Origin: a bacterium
GTDB lineage: Bacteria > 4484-113 > JAGGVC01
NCBI GenBank assembly: GCA_039961635.1
Contig: JABRWB010000063.1
Coordinates: 19,644-83,643 of the forward strand
Direction of reading: 5' to 3'
DNA: 64,000 nucleotides
This document shows, one piece after another, positions 8,722-16,683 of the stretch. Position numbers and translations under genes: made by a program. The notes beneath the pieces are model-generated. The model did no database searches. It was not told where the DNA came from and saw only the letters and a list, made by a program, of their open reading frames with translations. The stretch's first letter is position 1. The number at the start of each line of letters is the position of its first letter.

Positions 8722-9945
8722 CTAAAGGCGTGACCGAATCAACTCCACTCTGTCCAACCGCTCCCAGGACAAATCCAGATCCTTCCTGCCGAAATGACCG
8801 TAGGTGCTCACCTGGCCGTAAATCGGCCTGCGCAAATCGAGGTTGGCAATAATCGCGGCCGGCCTGAAATCGAAAATTTCAGGGTCGTTCAGGATTGCTT
8901 GAATTTTCTCCCTGCCGACCTTTGCGCTGCCGAAATCCTCGAACGAAAGCGACAGCGGATATGCACGGCCTATGGCGTAGGCGACCTGAATCTCCAGCCG
9001 GTCAGCAACGCCCGCTGCGACCAGATTTTTCGCCGCGTAACGTGCGTAGTAGCAGCCGCTTCGATCCACCTTGGTGGGATCCTTGCCGCTGAACGCACCG
9101 CCCCCGTGGCGAGCGTAACCGCCATACGTATCCGCGATTATCTTTCGCCCCGTCAGCCCGGTGTCCGCGTACGGCCCGCCCTTTTCAAATCGCCCGCTTG
9201 GATTCACCAGCAACTTTACCGCACACCAGCCGCCCGCGGGCAACACGGAATCGGGCACCACTTTGGGCAACACCAGCCCCCGAACGATTTCCTCGACTTC
9301 GGACGCGCCGATGCCCGGATCGTGCTGCGCGCTCACAAGAATGGTATGGACCACAGGCGGCCCGCCGTCATCTGGATATTCGATGGTAACCTGCGTTTTC
9401 CCATCTGGCCTCAGCCCAGCGGCTTCGCGTTTTCTGCGCACTTCCGACAACCTCTCGGCCAGCCTGTGCGCAAGGTAGACTGGAAGCGGCATCAGCACTG
9501 ACCGATGTTCTTCCCCTAGAGCGTCCGTGTCCCTGCAGGCGTATCCGAACATCAAACCCTGGTCGCCGGCGCCGATCTGGTCGTAGACGTCTTCCGATCC
9601 AGAACGCGCCTCCTGGGGCTTGTAAACCGCTTCCGAGATGTCGGACGATTGCGCGTGAATTGACACCGCGACTCCGCAGGAACGCCCGTCTATACCGACT
9701 TCACTTGAATCGTATCCTACATCCAACAGCACGTCCCGGACGAGCTGGTTAATTTCGCAATAACCGTTCGTAGTAATCTCGCCGCCCACGATGACCATGC
9801 CGGTCGTGCAGAACGTTTCAACCGCGACGCGCGAGTTCTCGTCCTGGCGGATCAAATCGTCCAAGACGCCGTCGCTGATCCTGTCGCACAGTTTGTCAGG
9901 ATGACCTTCCGTCACGGATTCGGATGTGAAAAGCCGGTACTTCAT
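8722..9945 (-). CDS. metK: S-adenosylmethionine synthetase
   Basis: A 407-residue protein beginning MKYRLFTSESVTEGHPDKLC, which holds the methionine/ATP-binding SESVTEGHPDK block. GAGDQGLMFGYAC is the conserved ATP loop, and GGAFSGKDPTKVDRSG is the third signature. It makes SAM from methionine and ATP and normally works as a homotetramer in the cytosol. A TATAAT box lies about 24 nt upstream. The gap to rpe is only 38 nt, too small for any SAM riboswitch, and none is visible. Confidence 0.97.
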   Translation of the reverse strand: MKYRLFTSESVTEGHPDKLCDRISDGVLDDLIRQDENSRVAVETFCTTGMVIVGGEITTNGYCEINQLVRDVLLDVGYDSSEVGIDGRSCGVAVSIHAQSSDISEAVYKPQEARSGSEDVYDQIGAGDQGLMFGYACRDTDALGEEHRSVLMPLPVYLAHRLAERLSEVRRKREAAGLRPDGKTQVTIEYPDDGGPPVVHTILVSAQHDPGIGASEVEEIVRGLVLPKVVPDSVLPAGGWCAVKLLVNPSGRFEKGGPYADTGLTGRKIIADTYGGYARHGGGAFSGKDPTKVDRSGCYYARYAAKNLVAAGVADRLEIQVAYAIGRAYPLSLSFEDFGSAKVGREKIQAILNDPEIFDFRPAAIIANLDLRRPIYGQVSTYGHFGRKDLDLSWERLDRVELIRSRL

Positions 9946-9969
9946 CTAACCTCCAAGGAAAGCGCGGGG

Positions 9970-9975
9970 ATTATA
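9970..9975 (-). promoter_or_regulatory. -10 box (TATAAT) of metK
   Basis: Perfect minus-strand TATAAT in the short gap between rpe and metK, 24 nt before the metK ATG. It suggests metK can be transcribed separately from the fmt-rsmB-rpe run. Confidence 0.55.
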
Positions 9976-9983
9976 GCGCGACG

Positions 9984-10637
9984 CTAATGCTTTAAAAGCG
10001 AGTGAATATCATCAACGAATCGGCGCCTGTCATCGGCCTCGAAAAACGCTTTGCCTGCGACAATCCAGTCGGCTCCCGCGTTTGCCAGAAGCTCCGCGTT
10101 CGACGCGCTTACCCCGCCGTCCACTTCGATCGCGTAATCCAGAGCATGCGATTCGCGGAATTGAGCAAGCCAGGATATTTTGGGCAGGCAAGCATCGATG
10201 AACGACTGGCCTGCGAATCCCGGGCTGACAGTCATCACAAGAACGAAATCGCATTCTTGGAGCAGATATTCGGCCGATTGCGGCGGAGTTTGCGGATTGA
10301 GCGTAATACCTGCAAGAACGCCGGCATTTCTGATTCTGTCCAAGAGCCGGTTCGCGTGTATCTCCGCTTCAATGTGAAAGCTGATCATCGAAACGCCCGC
10401 GGCGCCCAGCCGATCCACGAAGTCCGACGGATTGGTAACCATCAGGTGCACGTCGAACGGCAGCTTTGTGTGGCGGCGCGCGTCCGTAATCACTTGGGGG
10501 CCGAAGGTAAGATTTGGCACGAAATGCCCGTCCATCACGTCCCAATGAATGAAATCAGCGCCCGCGGCTTCGCATTCCGCGATTGCACTTTTGATATCGG
10601 AGGTATCCGCCGCAAGAAGTGATGGAGCGATTTTCAT
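9984..10637 (-). CDS. rpe: Ribulose-phosphate 3-epimerase
   Basis: A 217-residue TIM-barrel. It starts MKIAPSLLAADTSDI, has the catalytic HWDVMDGHFVPNLTFGP segment, VHLMVTNPSDF, VMTVSPGFAGQSF and the IEVDGGVSASNAE strand with the second catalytic Asp. Metal ligands (two His, two Asp) are present. It interconverts ribulose-5-phosphate and xylulose-5-phosphate. AAGGA precedes the ATG. It follows the PASTA gene by 21 nt, the position it holds in Firmicutes gene order after the PASTA kinase. Confidence 0.96.
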   Translation of the reverse strand: MKIAPSLLAADTSDIKSAIAECEAAGADFIHWDVMDGHFVPNLTFGPQVITDARRHTKLPFDVHLMVTNPSDFVDRLGAAGVSMISFHIEAEIHANRLLDRIRNAGVLAGITLNPQTPPQSAEYLLQECDFVLVMTVSPGFAGQSFIDACLPKISWLAQFRESHALDYAIEVDGGVSASNAELLANAGADWIVAGKAFFEADDRRRFVDDIHSLLKH

Positions 10638-10658
10638 GGCTCGTCCTTTCCGCCTTGG

Positions 10659-11657
10659 CTAAGGCAAAAGCGGGATGTCGTCTTCACGTACAAGTTGCCC
10701 GTCAAAATACGTCTTGATGAACGCCTGACCTTCAACCTTAACCTGCGTCTCGATGATTTCGCCGATTCTGTGAACTTGGTTATATACTTCGTTCTCGCCA
10801 AGCCTGTCGGAAACGACTATTTTTACCTGCTGCTTCTCCCTGCCGACGGGTACCACGCATCGCACGTTTAAAATTCTTACGAGGGCGCGAGCCGTTTCGT
10901 TGTCTATGGCGACCTCCAAAGTAACCTTTGTTCCGAGCGGCACTTCCATGCCGGCTGGCGGGTCTTGGCTGACGACCTGTCCGAACGCGGTACCCGGGTG
11001 CGGCCGGTACTTAACTTTTGAAAGAAGCAAGTTCTTGGCGACAAGCACGCCTTCGGCGTTGGTCAACGCGTTGCCCGTCAAATCCGGCATAGGCGTAAGC
11101 ACGTTCGCCTTTTTTACACTGATTTTCAGGTCCACTTTCGTCGCAAAGGGCATTTTCTTTCCTGCTTCCGGATTCTGGGAGACGACCTGCCCTTCCGGGA
11201 TCGTCGCGTTCAAGATTTTTTCGATCCTTCCAAGTCCCAGGTTCGTTTCCCTCAATCTGGCTTGCGCGTCAGCAAGCGACATACCGATTAAATTTGGCAC
11301 GGAATATGCATTCGGCCCCTTGGACAAAAAAACCGTTACCGTATGGCCCTCTTTTACAAGTCTATTTGCGACGGGATCCTGACTTACGATGAGACCGATC
11401 GCAACATCTTCGCTGAATAAGTCGTCGCCGCGGCGCAGCCTCAACCCGCGTTCATCGCAGCGCTTTTGGGCTTCCTCGATGGTAAGCGACGCTACATCGG
11501 GAACCAAAGCATTTTTGGGCGCAGGACCAAACAAGCCGCCGGATGCGATAACGTAAACAATCCCCACTACCAATGCGCAGAGCACCAGGATCGCGAGCGC
11601 GCCGATGCACCCTTCGCGATCGGAACTGGCTTTGGTTTTTTTGCGCATCCTAGCCAT
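10659..11657 (-). CDS. Membrane-anchored PASTA-domain protein without a kinase domain
   Basis: A 332-residue protein with a short basic cytosolic N-terminus, one transmembrane segment (about residues 17-45) and three extracytoplasmic PASTA modules (about 50-115, 116-183, 187-255). Each module carries the usual (V/M)P(D/N)L or VPDV opening, A(Q/E) helix and G..V..Q.P..G ending. The last 75 residues are not PASTA and match nothing I know. In Firmicutes the locus rsmB-prpC-prkC-rsgA-rpe has a PASTA Ser/Thr kinase here; this window has only the sensor part. PASTA domains bind muropeptides or beta-lactams, so a wall-sensing or scaffold role is inferred. A TAAAAT overlapping the rsmB stop (11692-11697) may be an internal promoter. 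Confidence 0.85.
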   Translation of the reverse strand: MARMRKKTKASSDREGCIGALAILVLCALVVGIVYVIASGGLFGPAPKNALVPDVASLTIEEAQKRCDERGLRLRRGDDLFSEDVAIGLIVSQDPVANRLVKEGHTVTVFLSKGPNAYSVPNLIGMSLADAQARLRETNLGLGRIEKILNATIPEGQVVSQNPEAGKKMPFATKVDLKISVKKANVLTPMPDLTGNALTNAEGVLVAKNLLLSKVKYRPHPGTAFGQVVSQDPPAGMEVPLGTKVTLEVAIDNETARALVRILNVRCVVPVGREKQQVKIVVSDRLGENEVYNQVHRIGEIIETQVKVEGQAFIKTYFDGQLVREDDIPLLP

Positions 11658-11694
11658 CTTCGATGGAGGTTTTCAAGAAGACTGAAGCCCGATT

Positions 11695-13023
11695 TTACTC
11701 CAATCGCCTTATTTTTTCAACGAAAAAGCCGATGTGCCGTCCGCAGGGCGGGAACAAAACCCGATCAACACTTGTAAAACGCCCAACCGGCGTCTCAAGC
11801 GCTGTTTCGGTTACATCCTCGTCTTCCTCCTTGAAAACCGAACATGTCGCGTAAACGAGGCTGCCTCCCGGTGCAAGCAACCGGAGAAGATTTTCCAGCA
11901 TCTTGCGCTGGCGATCCGCAAATGCATCAAGCAAGCCGAGATCGATCGTGTATCGTTTCTCCGGCATGTGATGGATAAGGCCGCTGCCCGTGCACGGCGC
12001 GTCCAACAGAATCGCATCGAATTTTTCGCCGACGAATTCGTTCGAAACCGCTTCATTGTCCGAAAGATCCAATATTCGATAATCCGGCTCGGGTACCCCC
12101 AACCTTTTGAAATTGGCGATGCACTTGTCGCGCTGCGATTTCGATACATCCGCCAATACCAGCTCGCCCCATCCGGCCATCAACGCGAGAAGATGATGCG
12201 CCTTCGTCCCCACTCCGCTTGCGGCATCCAGCACCTTGTCTCCGGGAAGGGGATCAAGCAAAAACGACGCGTACTGGCTCGGAAGCGCTTGAACCACAAT
12301 CCTCCCTTCGGCGTTCGCCTTTCTGAGTGAGGGCGAGAGCGAATCGGCTTCCCAATAATCTTTGCCCTCATACGTGCGCTTTTTCGCACCGATAGAAGCC
12401 GGAAATTCTTCATTCGGTTCGATAAACGGATTGACTCGAAGCTGGCTTTGAAATCTGTCCGCCGTGGCCCGCGCCGCGGCGATTGCCCACTCCCTCCCGC
12501 GCGTTTCCCCCAGATGAACGAGCAATGCCGGTTGAATCGAATAATGTGCGGCAAAATCAGCCAAAGGCGCGTCATCGCGCGGAGGCGCCGACGATACGGC
12601 AGACGCGAGCTTCCTGCAAACCGCGTTCGCAAGCGCGCCGTATTTCCCTCCCTTGTATCCCTTTGCGATATCCACTACTGCGCTCACCAAGCCCGCGGGC
12701 TCGTCCGCTCGCCTAATCAAAAGCTCGTATGCGGCCGCCCGAAGCAGGTTCCTCAATTGCGATGGCGCTTCAAGCTTTCCTCGTCTTGAAGCACCGTTTA
12801 ACGCGGCATCAAGCCGGTAGCGCCAGCGCAATACACCGTGAACAACGTCAAATGCGCGTGCGGCTTGACCGCCGGTAAGTTCCGCCGCGGCAATTTCGTT
12901 ACCGATAATCTCCGAAGAACTTGCACTGGGAATTTTATTTTCAATGCCATCACAAATCCGAACAAGCGCGCGCGAAGCACATTCCAACGGATGAATTTCG
13001 GGTTTGGAACCGGCCTCGCTCAT
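11695..13023 (-). CDS. rsmB: 16S rRNA (cytosine-967-C5)-methyltransferase
   Basis: About 442 residues. The N-terminal NusB-like domain (ASRALVRICDGIE) is followed by a SAM-dependent m5C methyltransferase domain: VLDAASGVGTKAHHL, ILLDAPCTGSGLI and VYATCSVFKEEDED, whose two cysteines are the general and nucleophilic residues of this family. The start is set at ATG 13023 because it forms an ATGA overlap with the fmt stop; an in-frame ATG 18 nt earlier exists. The coupling to fmt is the classical fmt-rsmB arrangement. Confidence 0.93.
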   Translation of the reverse strand: MSEAGSKPEIHPLECASRALVRICDGIENKIPSASSSEIIGNEIAAAELTGGQAARAFDVVHGVLRWRYRLDAALNGASRRGKLEAPSQLRNLLRAAAYELLIRRADEPAGLVSAVVDIAKGYKGGKYGALANAVCRKLASAVSSAPPRDDAPLADFAAHYSIQPALLVHLGETRGREWAIAAARATADRFQSQLRVNPFIEPNEEFPASIGAKKRTYEGKDYWEADSLSPSLRKANAEGRIVVQALPSQYASFLLDPLPGDKVLDAASGVGTKAHHLLALMAGWGELVLADVSKSQRDKCIANFKRLGVPEPDYRILDLSDNEAVSNEFVGEKFDAILLDAPCTGSGLIHHMPEKRYTIDLGLLDAFADRQRKMLENLLRLLAPGGSLVYATCSVFKEEDEDVTETALETPVGRFTSVDRVLFPPCGRHIGFFVEKIRRLE

Positions 13024-14111
13024 ATATTTTCCCGAATCCAAGCTGGCTGATTCGACACGAATGGCGGGCGGGCATCCAGTATTTCCATCGGAGTTTCGAA
13101 CTTTTCACCCGGTTTCGGCGCGAATCCGTTCACGAATGCCTCAACCGGCATTTTCGGCCTGCTTTCCGGCTGCACGGCATCGAACGTGACGGAACCATCT
13201 CCGCATGCGACGTCCATCAATCCGGAGCGGCGATGCACAGCCAAAATTTCCCCCGGCTCGCCCTTTTGCTCCTCGGCGAAATCCACTGGAATCCCAAATT
13301 TGATTTGACGGCCGCGAAAGAAGGTCGCTATGCCAAGGTCGGGCGAAAACGCGCGCGCGAAATCGCGCAATTCACGGGGCTTCATTCTCCAATCAACAAA
13401 CGAATCGCTTTTGCGAATCAATCTGCAATACGTCGCATCAGCGTGATTCTGCGGCTTGGGCGTTATTTCGCCTGCGGCAAGCCCCAAAATAGTATCCCGA
13501 AGCAGCATTGGTATTTCCTCAGCAAATTTCGCGCAGAGCGTCGCGAAGTCGCTGTCCTGCTCGATAGCGATATTCTTACGCAGCAGAACGTCCCCGTCGT
13601 CCATCCGCGGAGTCATAAGAAATGTGCAAGCTTGAGTCTCTTTCATTCCAAGAATCAGTGCCGTACGTACGGGGCTTGGCCCACGCAGCAGCGGAAGCTC
13701 CGACGCGTGAACGCACACCGCTTTAGGCGCAATATTTAGCACGAGATTTGTCAATAGCTGCCCGAAACTGATGACAACCAGAAAATCAGGCTCAAGCATT
13801 CGCAAAATTTTTCTTAGCGGCTTGTTTCCACGCACTTTATCCGGAGCGCAAAGCAGCAGTTTTTCCTCTGAACGCGCAACCTCTTCATGCAGTTCGTCGC
13901 AGTCAACATTCGTCGGTACAACTCGATGCGCATATTCCTGTCTGATAAGCCGCTCTATCGCAGTGCAGCAAAGTTCCATTTTGCGTCCCGCGGGTTTTGC
14001 GGGTTGCGTCACTACGGCGGCGACATCGAAGGCAGGCTCGTCCAGGAGCATTTTAAGCGCGGGAATTCCCGTTGCGCCGGAGCCGAAAAAGACGATTTTT
14101 TGACCTCCCAC
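13020..14111 (-). CDS. fmt: Methionyl-tRNA formyltransferase, with altered catalytic Asn
   Basis: A 363-residue protein, longer than the usual 310-320. It starts MGGQKIVFFGSGATGIPALK and has the N10-formyl-THF-binding Rossmann-like domain, then a C-terminal OB-like domain (MPVEAFVNGFAPKPGE). The active-site loop normally reads N.H.SLLP..RG; here it is CVHASELPLLRG, so the catalytic Asn is Cys and the first Leu of SLLP is Glu. The His and the later Asp (MDDGDVL) are kept. It still sits first in the fmt-rsmB unit, which supports the assignment. It formylates initiator Met-tRNA in the cytosol; whether the Cys variant is fully active is open. Confidence 0.88.
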   Translation of the reverse strand: MGGQKIVFFGSGATGIPALKMLLDEPAFDVAAVVTQPAKPAGRKMELCCTAIERLIRQEYAHRVVPTNVDCDELHEEVARSEEKLLLCAPDKVRGNKPLRKILRMLEPDFLVVISFGQLLTNLVLNIAPKAVCVHASELPLLRGPSPVRTALILGMKETQACTFLMTPRMDDGDVLLRKNIAIEQDSDFATLCAKFAEEIPMLLRDTILGLAAGEITPKPQNHADATYCRLIRKSDSFVDWRMKPRELRDFARAFSPDLGIATFFRGRQIKFGIPVDFAEEQKGEPGEILAVHRRSGLMDVACGDGSVTFDAVQPESRPKMPVEAFVNGFAPKPGEKFETPMEILDARPPFVSNQPAWIRENI

Positions 14112-14117
14112 GACCTA

Positions 14118-14123
14118 ATTCTA
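14118..14123 (-). promoter_or_regulatory. -10 box (TAGAAT) of the fmt-rsmB-PASTA-rpe unit
   Basis: Minus-strand TAGAAT 6 nt upstream of the fmt start. A GGGAGG lies inside the short leader, so the transcription start is close to the translation start and the site could serve either a very short leader or a leaderless message. Confidence 0.4.
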
Positions 14124-14182
14124 TCACCGGGGAATGAAATTTTTCCGCATTAAAGCGCTATTCGGCTCGCAACTAACGGTCG

Positions 14183-14734
14183 TTATTTTAATCCTAAATC
14201 CGCGCTTTCGGTTGCGTCTGCGTTATTCGGCTCGGCGGAATCCTCCACTTCCGAAGCGGTTTCTGTCTCCACAGTGCCGGCCGCGCCCTTCAGCAGCACC
14301 CCTGCTCCCAAATCGCCAATCGTCAACTTGACATCGTCCTTTCGCGAAAAATACTCCACCAGCTTTTCGGATGCCGCGCTGATCGCGTACCACAGCACAC
14401 GGGCGGCGACGGAAAGGTCTTTCACCGCCGCCTCCACGTCAAATTTCATCTCGTCCCGGTTTGTACCCACCTTTTCGAATATCGGGTCAGCTACTTTGGA
14501 TGGAACCGCCGCCAGAAAGCTCTGCATTATAAGTAGCGCAAAAATGAGGTCGTCAAGCAGACCGATTCCGGTGAAGAAATCAGGAACCAAATCGAGCGGG
14601 GTAAAGAAATAAGAAATCCCCGCGGCGGCGGCCACTTTCAAAAAGGTTCCGACCTCGGGGCTTCCCATAGCATACGCGAAGCTTACCACCAGCTTGGGCA
14701 CAAGAACGACGTACTTGACCGCTTTCTCCAACAT
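14183..14734 (-). CDS. YkvA-family (DUF1232) membrane protein
   Basis: A 183-residue protein. Residues about 28-70 carry the DUF1232 signature: a hydrophobic helix, then YFFTPLDLVPDFFTGIGLLD, the P.D(L/I).PD.....G..DD motif of YkvA proteins. The C-terminal 70 residues are acidic and low-complexity (TETASEVEDSAEPNN). Function of the family is not established. The gene stands alone between fmt and purH with its own TAGAAT box. Confidence 0.8.
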   Translation of the reverse strand: MLEKAVKYVVLVPKLVVSFAYAMGSPEVGTFLKVAAAAGISYFFTPLDLVPDFFTGIGLLDDLIFALLIMQSFLAAVPSKVADPIFEKVGTNRDEMKFDVEAAVKDLSVAARVLWYAISAASEKLVEYFSRKDDVKLTIGDLGAGVLLKGAAGTVETETASEVEDSAEPNNADATESADLGLK

Positions 14735-14755
14735 TCGACGATTCCTCCGCCTGTG

Positions 14756-14761
14756 ATTCTA
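14756..14761 (-). promoter_or_regulatory. -10 box (TAGAAT) of the ykvA-like gene
   Basis: Minus-strand TAGAAT about 21 nt before the ATG, followed by a GGAGGAAT ribosome site. It falls in the 53-bp gap after purH. Confidence 0.5.
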
Positions 14762-14787
14762 GCATGCCTTAATCCGCGCGAGTTTTG

Positions 14788-16368
14788 CTAATGCCAGAAA
14801 TGACGATACGGAGTGTGCGCGAACCTGACCCCCAGCTCCTGCGCACGCTCAATTACCTTTCTGTCGTTTTTGCTCCCGCCAGGGGCCACGACTATGCCCA
14901 CGCCGGCCATCGCCGCGAACTCGATCGAATCGTGAAACGGAAAGAACGCGTCCGAAACAAGAACCGCGCCGCGAGCTTTTTCAGCCGCTTTGCGCAGGCA
15001 TTGCGAAACCGCGCCGACTCTGTCGGTCTGGCCCGCGCCGAACGCAATCATTACGCCGTCCTTGACAAGAAGCACGGCGTTGCTTCGCAGGAAACGGATA
15101 ATCTTCAGCCCAAAGTTTATGTCTTCTACAAGGCCGTCCGGTATGTTCTCCCCGCTTTGCAGGATCAAATCCGAGGCCTGGGCGACCATCCTATCGTTTT
15201 CCTGCAGCAGGTAGCCGAAATCGGTCTCGTAAGTAAGCGTTTGGCTGTCCGGCAAAACGCGCGGTCTGCCTCTGCCCGGCCTGTCAGGAAACGCCGCGCG
15301 GTCAACTTCCAGAACCCGGACATTTGGTTTTTTGGCCAGCAGCCTAAGAGCCTCCGGCGTATATTCCGGCGCCAACACGACTTCCAAATAAGTATTTATC
15401 AACTCCATCGCGACGCTGTCGTCCACCGTGAAGTTCAATCCGACAACCCCGCCGAACGCGCTTTGCGGATCCGCCTCCCTCGCCTTTACGTAAGCATCCA
15501 GGCCGTTTTCCGCCCAGGCTATCCCGCATGGCGTCTGGTGCTTGACAATGCAGGCGACCCTGCGGCCCTCATAGGGAAAGCTCGCGATCTTGAACGCGGC
15601 GGAAGCATCCCGGATGTTGTTGAATGAAAGCTCTTTGCCTTGGTGCGTTAAAAATGAAACCGGCGGATTAAGCAAATCCTCGTAAAGCGCGGCCTCCTGG
15701 TGCGGATTCTCGCCATAGCGCAGGTGCGACTTGCGTTCGAGGACGTAAAACTTCCGGCGCGCGAACTGCCGCTGCCTGGGTAATTTGTTGAACAGGAAAT
15801 TCTGTATTCTCGCATCGTACTCGCAGGTAAGCGCAAACGCTTTTTGCGCAAGTATCACGCGGAACTCCTCGGATACTTCGAGATTCTCCTTTTTCAAATG
15901 TTCAAGCAAACGCGGGTAATCGCGCGGATCCACGACCACCGCGACATGCGCCAAATTCTTGGCCGCGGCTCTGATCATCGCCGGTCCGCCGATGTCTATC
16001 CATTCCACCGCGTCGGATATCGGGAAATCCGGGCGCTTCACTTTGCGCTCGAATGGATACAGCGTGCAAACCACAAGATCGATCGGCGGCATTCCGAGTG
16101 ACTCAAGATCGGCCATGTCCTGCGGATTGTCCCGGCGGGCCAGAATCCCCGCGTGCACCGCCGGATGCAGCGTTTTCACGCGACCACCCAGGATGTTCGA
16201 GAATCCCGTAATCGTTTCGAGCTTCTTAACCTTGATCTTTTCGTCTTCCAGCGCCTTGGCGGTGCCGCCGCTCGCGATTATTTCAATCCCCATCTCGGAA
16301 AGCCCTTTGACGAACGCGAGCATACTGCGCTTGTGAAAAACGGATACCAGGCAATGACTAACCTTCAT
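14788..16368 (-). CDS. purH: Bifunctional AICAR transformylase/IMP cyclohydrolase
   Basis: About 526 residues, the usual length. ATG 16368 (MKVSHCLVSVFHKRSMLAF) is chosen because GGGGGAG precedes it; an in-frame ATG 39 nt upstream lacks a site. The N-terminal IMP cyclohydrolase domain shows IIASGGTAKALE and GGRVKTLHPAVHAGIL. The transformylase domain shows LRYGENPHQEAALY, the catalytic KHQTPCG motif and SDAFFPFHDSIE. It catalyses the last two steps of de novo IMP synthesis. It follows a small zinc-ribbon gene and the Cys-rich gene on the same strand; the gap to the small gene is 66 nt. Confidence 0.96.
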   Translation of the reverse strand: MKVSHCLVSVFHKRSMLAFVKGLSEMGIEIIASGGTAKALEDEKIKVKKLETITGFSNILGGRVKTLHPAVHAGILARRDNPQDMADLESLGMPPIDLVVCTLYPFERKVKRPDFPISDAVEWIDIGGPAMIRAAAKNLAHVAVVVDPRDYPRLLEHLKKENLEVSEEFRVILAQKAFALTCEYDARIQNFLFNKLPRQRQFARRKFYVLERKSHLRYGENPHQEAALYEDLLNPPVSFLTHQGKELSFNNIRDASAAFKIASFPYEGRRVACIVKHQTPCGIAWAENGLDAYVKAREADPQSAFGGVVGLNFTVDDSVAMELINTYLEVVLAPEYTPEALRLLAKKPNVRVLEVDRAAFPDRPGRGRPRVLPDSQTLTYETDFGYLLQENDRMVAQASDLILQSGENIPDGLVEDINFGLKIIRFLRSNAVLLVKDGVMIAFGAGQTDRVGAVSQCLRKAAEKARGAVLVSDAFFPFHDSIEFAAMAGVGIVVAPGGSKNDRKVIERAQELGVRFAHTPYRHFWH

Positions 16369-16434
16369 CGCGCACTCCCCCGGTCGCAAGGTTGCGGCCG
16401 GCAGCAAACCGCACCCCGGTATTTTTGAAATCGC

Positions 16435-16683
16435 TCATACCCAAAACTCCCCGGCAAGATTCAGCTCCTCTACCAGCCGCTCCTCGATCTTTTCGCGCGC
16501 GGCGCGGTAAATCGCGCGCCTCACGCCGGGATCCAACGCGGCGTAAACTTCCACATCCTTCCTGCAGAACGGGCATCCCAAATGCGTGTTGCCGTCCAGC
16601 GCCCGAAGCTCGACCGAAAACGACTTCCGGCAGTTGCCGCAGGTCATCCTGATCCTGGAAGGAAGAAAAAGCCTGCCCCTCAT
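16435..16683 (-). CDS. Small zinc-ribbon-like protein
   Basis: An 82-residue protein with two CxxC pairs, MTCGNCRKSF and GCPFCRKD, about 24 residues apart, forming a likely zinc ribbon. The C-terminal half (AIYRAAREKIEERLVEELN) is a predicted amphipathic helix. No known family. Its ATG overlaps the stop of the upstream Cys-rich gene as ATGA, so the two are translationally coupled and probably act together. Confidence 0.72.
   Translation of the reverse strand: MRGRLFLPSRIRMTCGNCRKSFSVELRALDGNTHLGCPFCRKDVEVYAALDPGVRRAIYRAAREKIEERLVEELNLAGEFWV

Noticed and set aside
9946..9983. SAM riboswitch before metK
   Set aside because: The gap is 38 nt and holds only a promoter and ribosome site.
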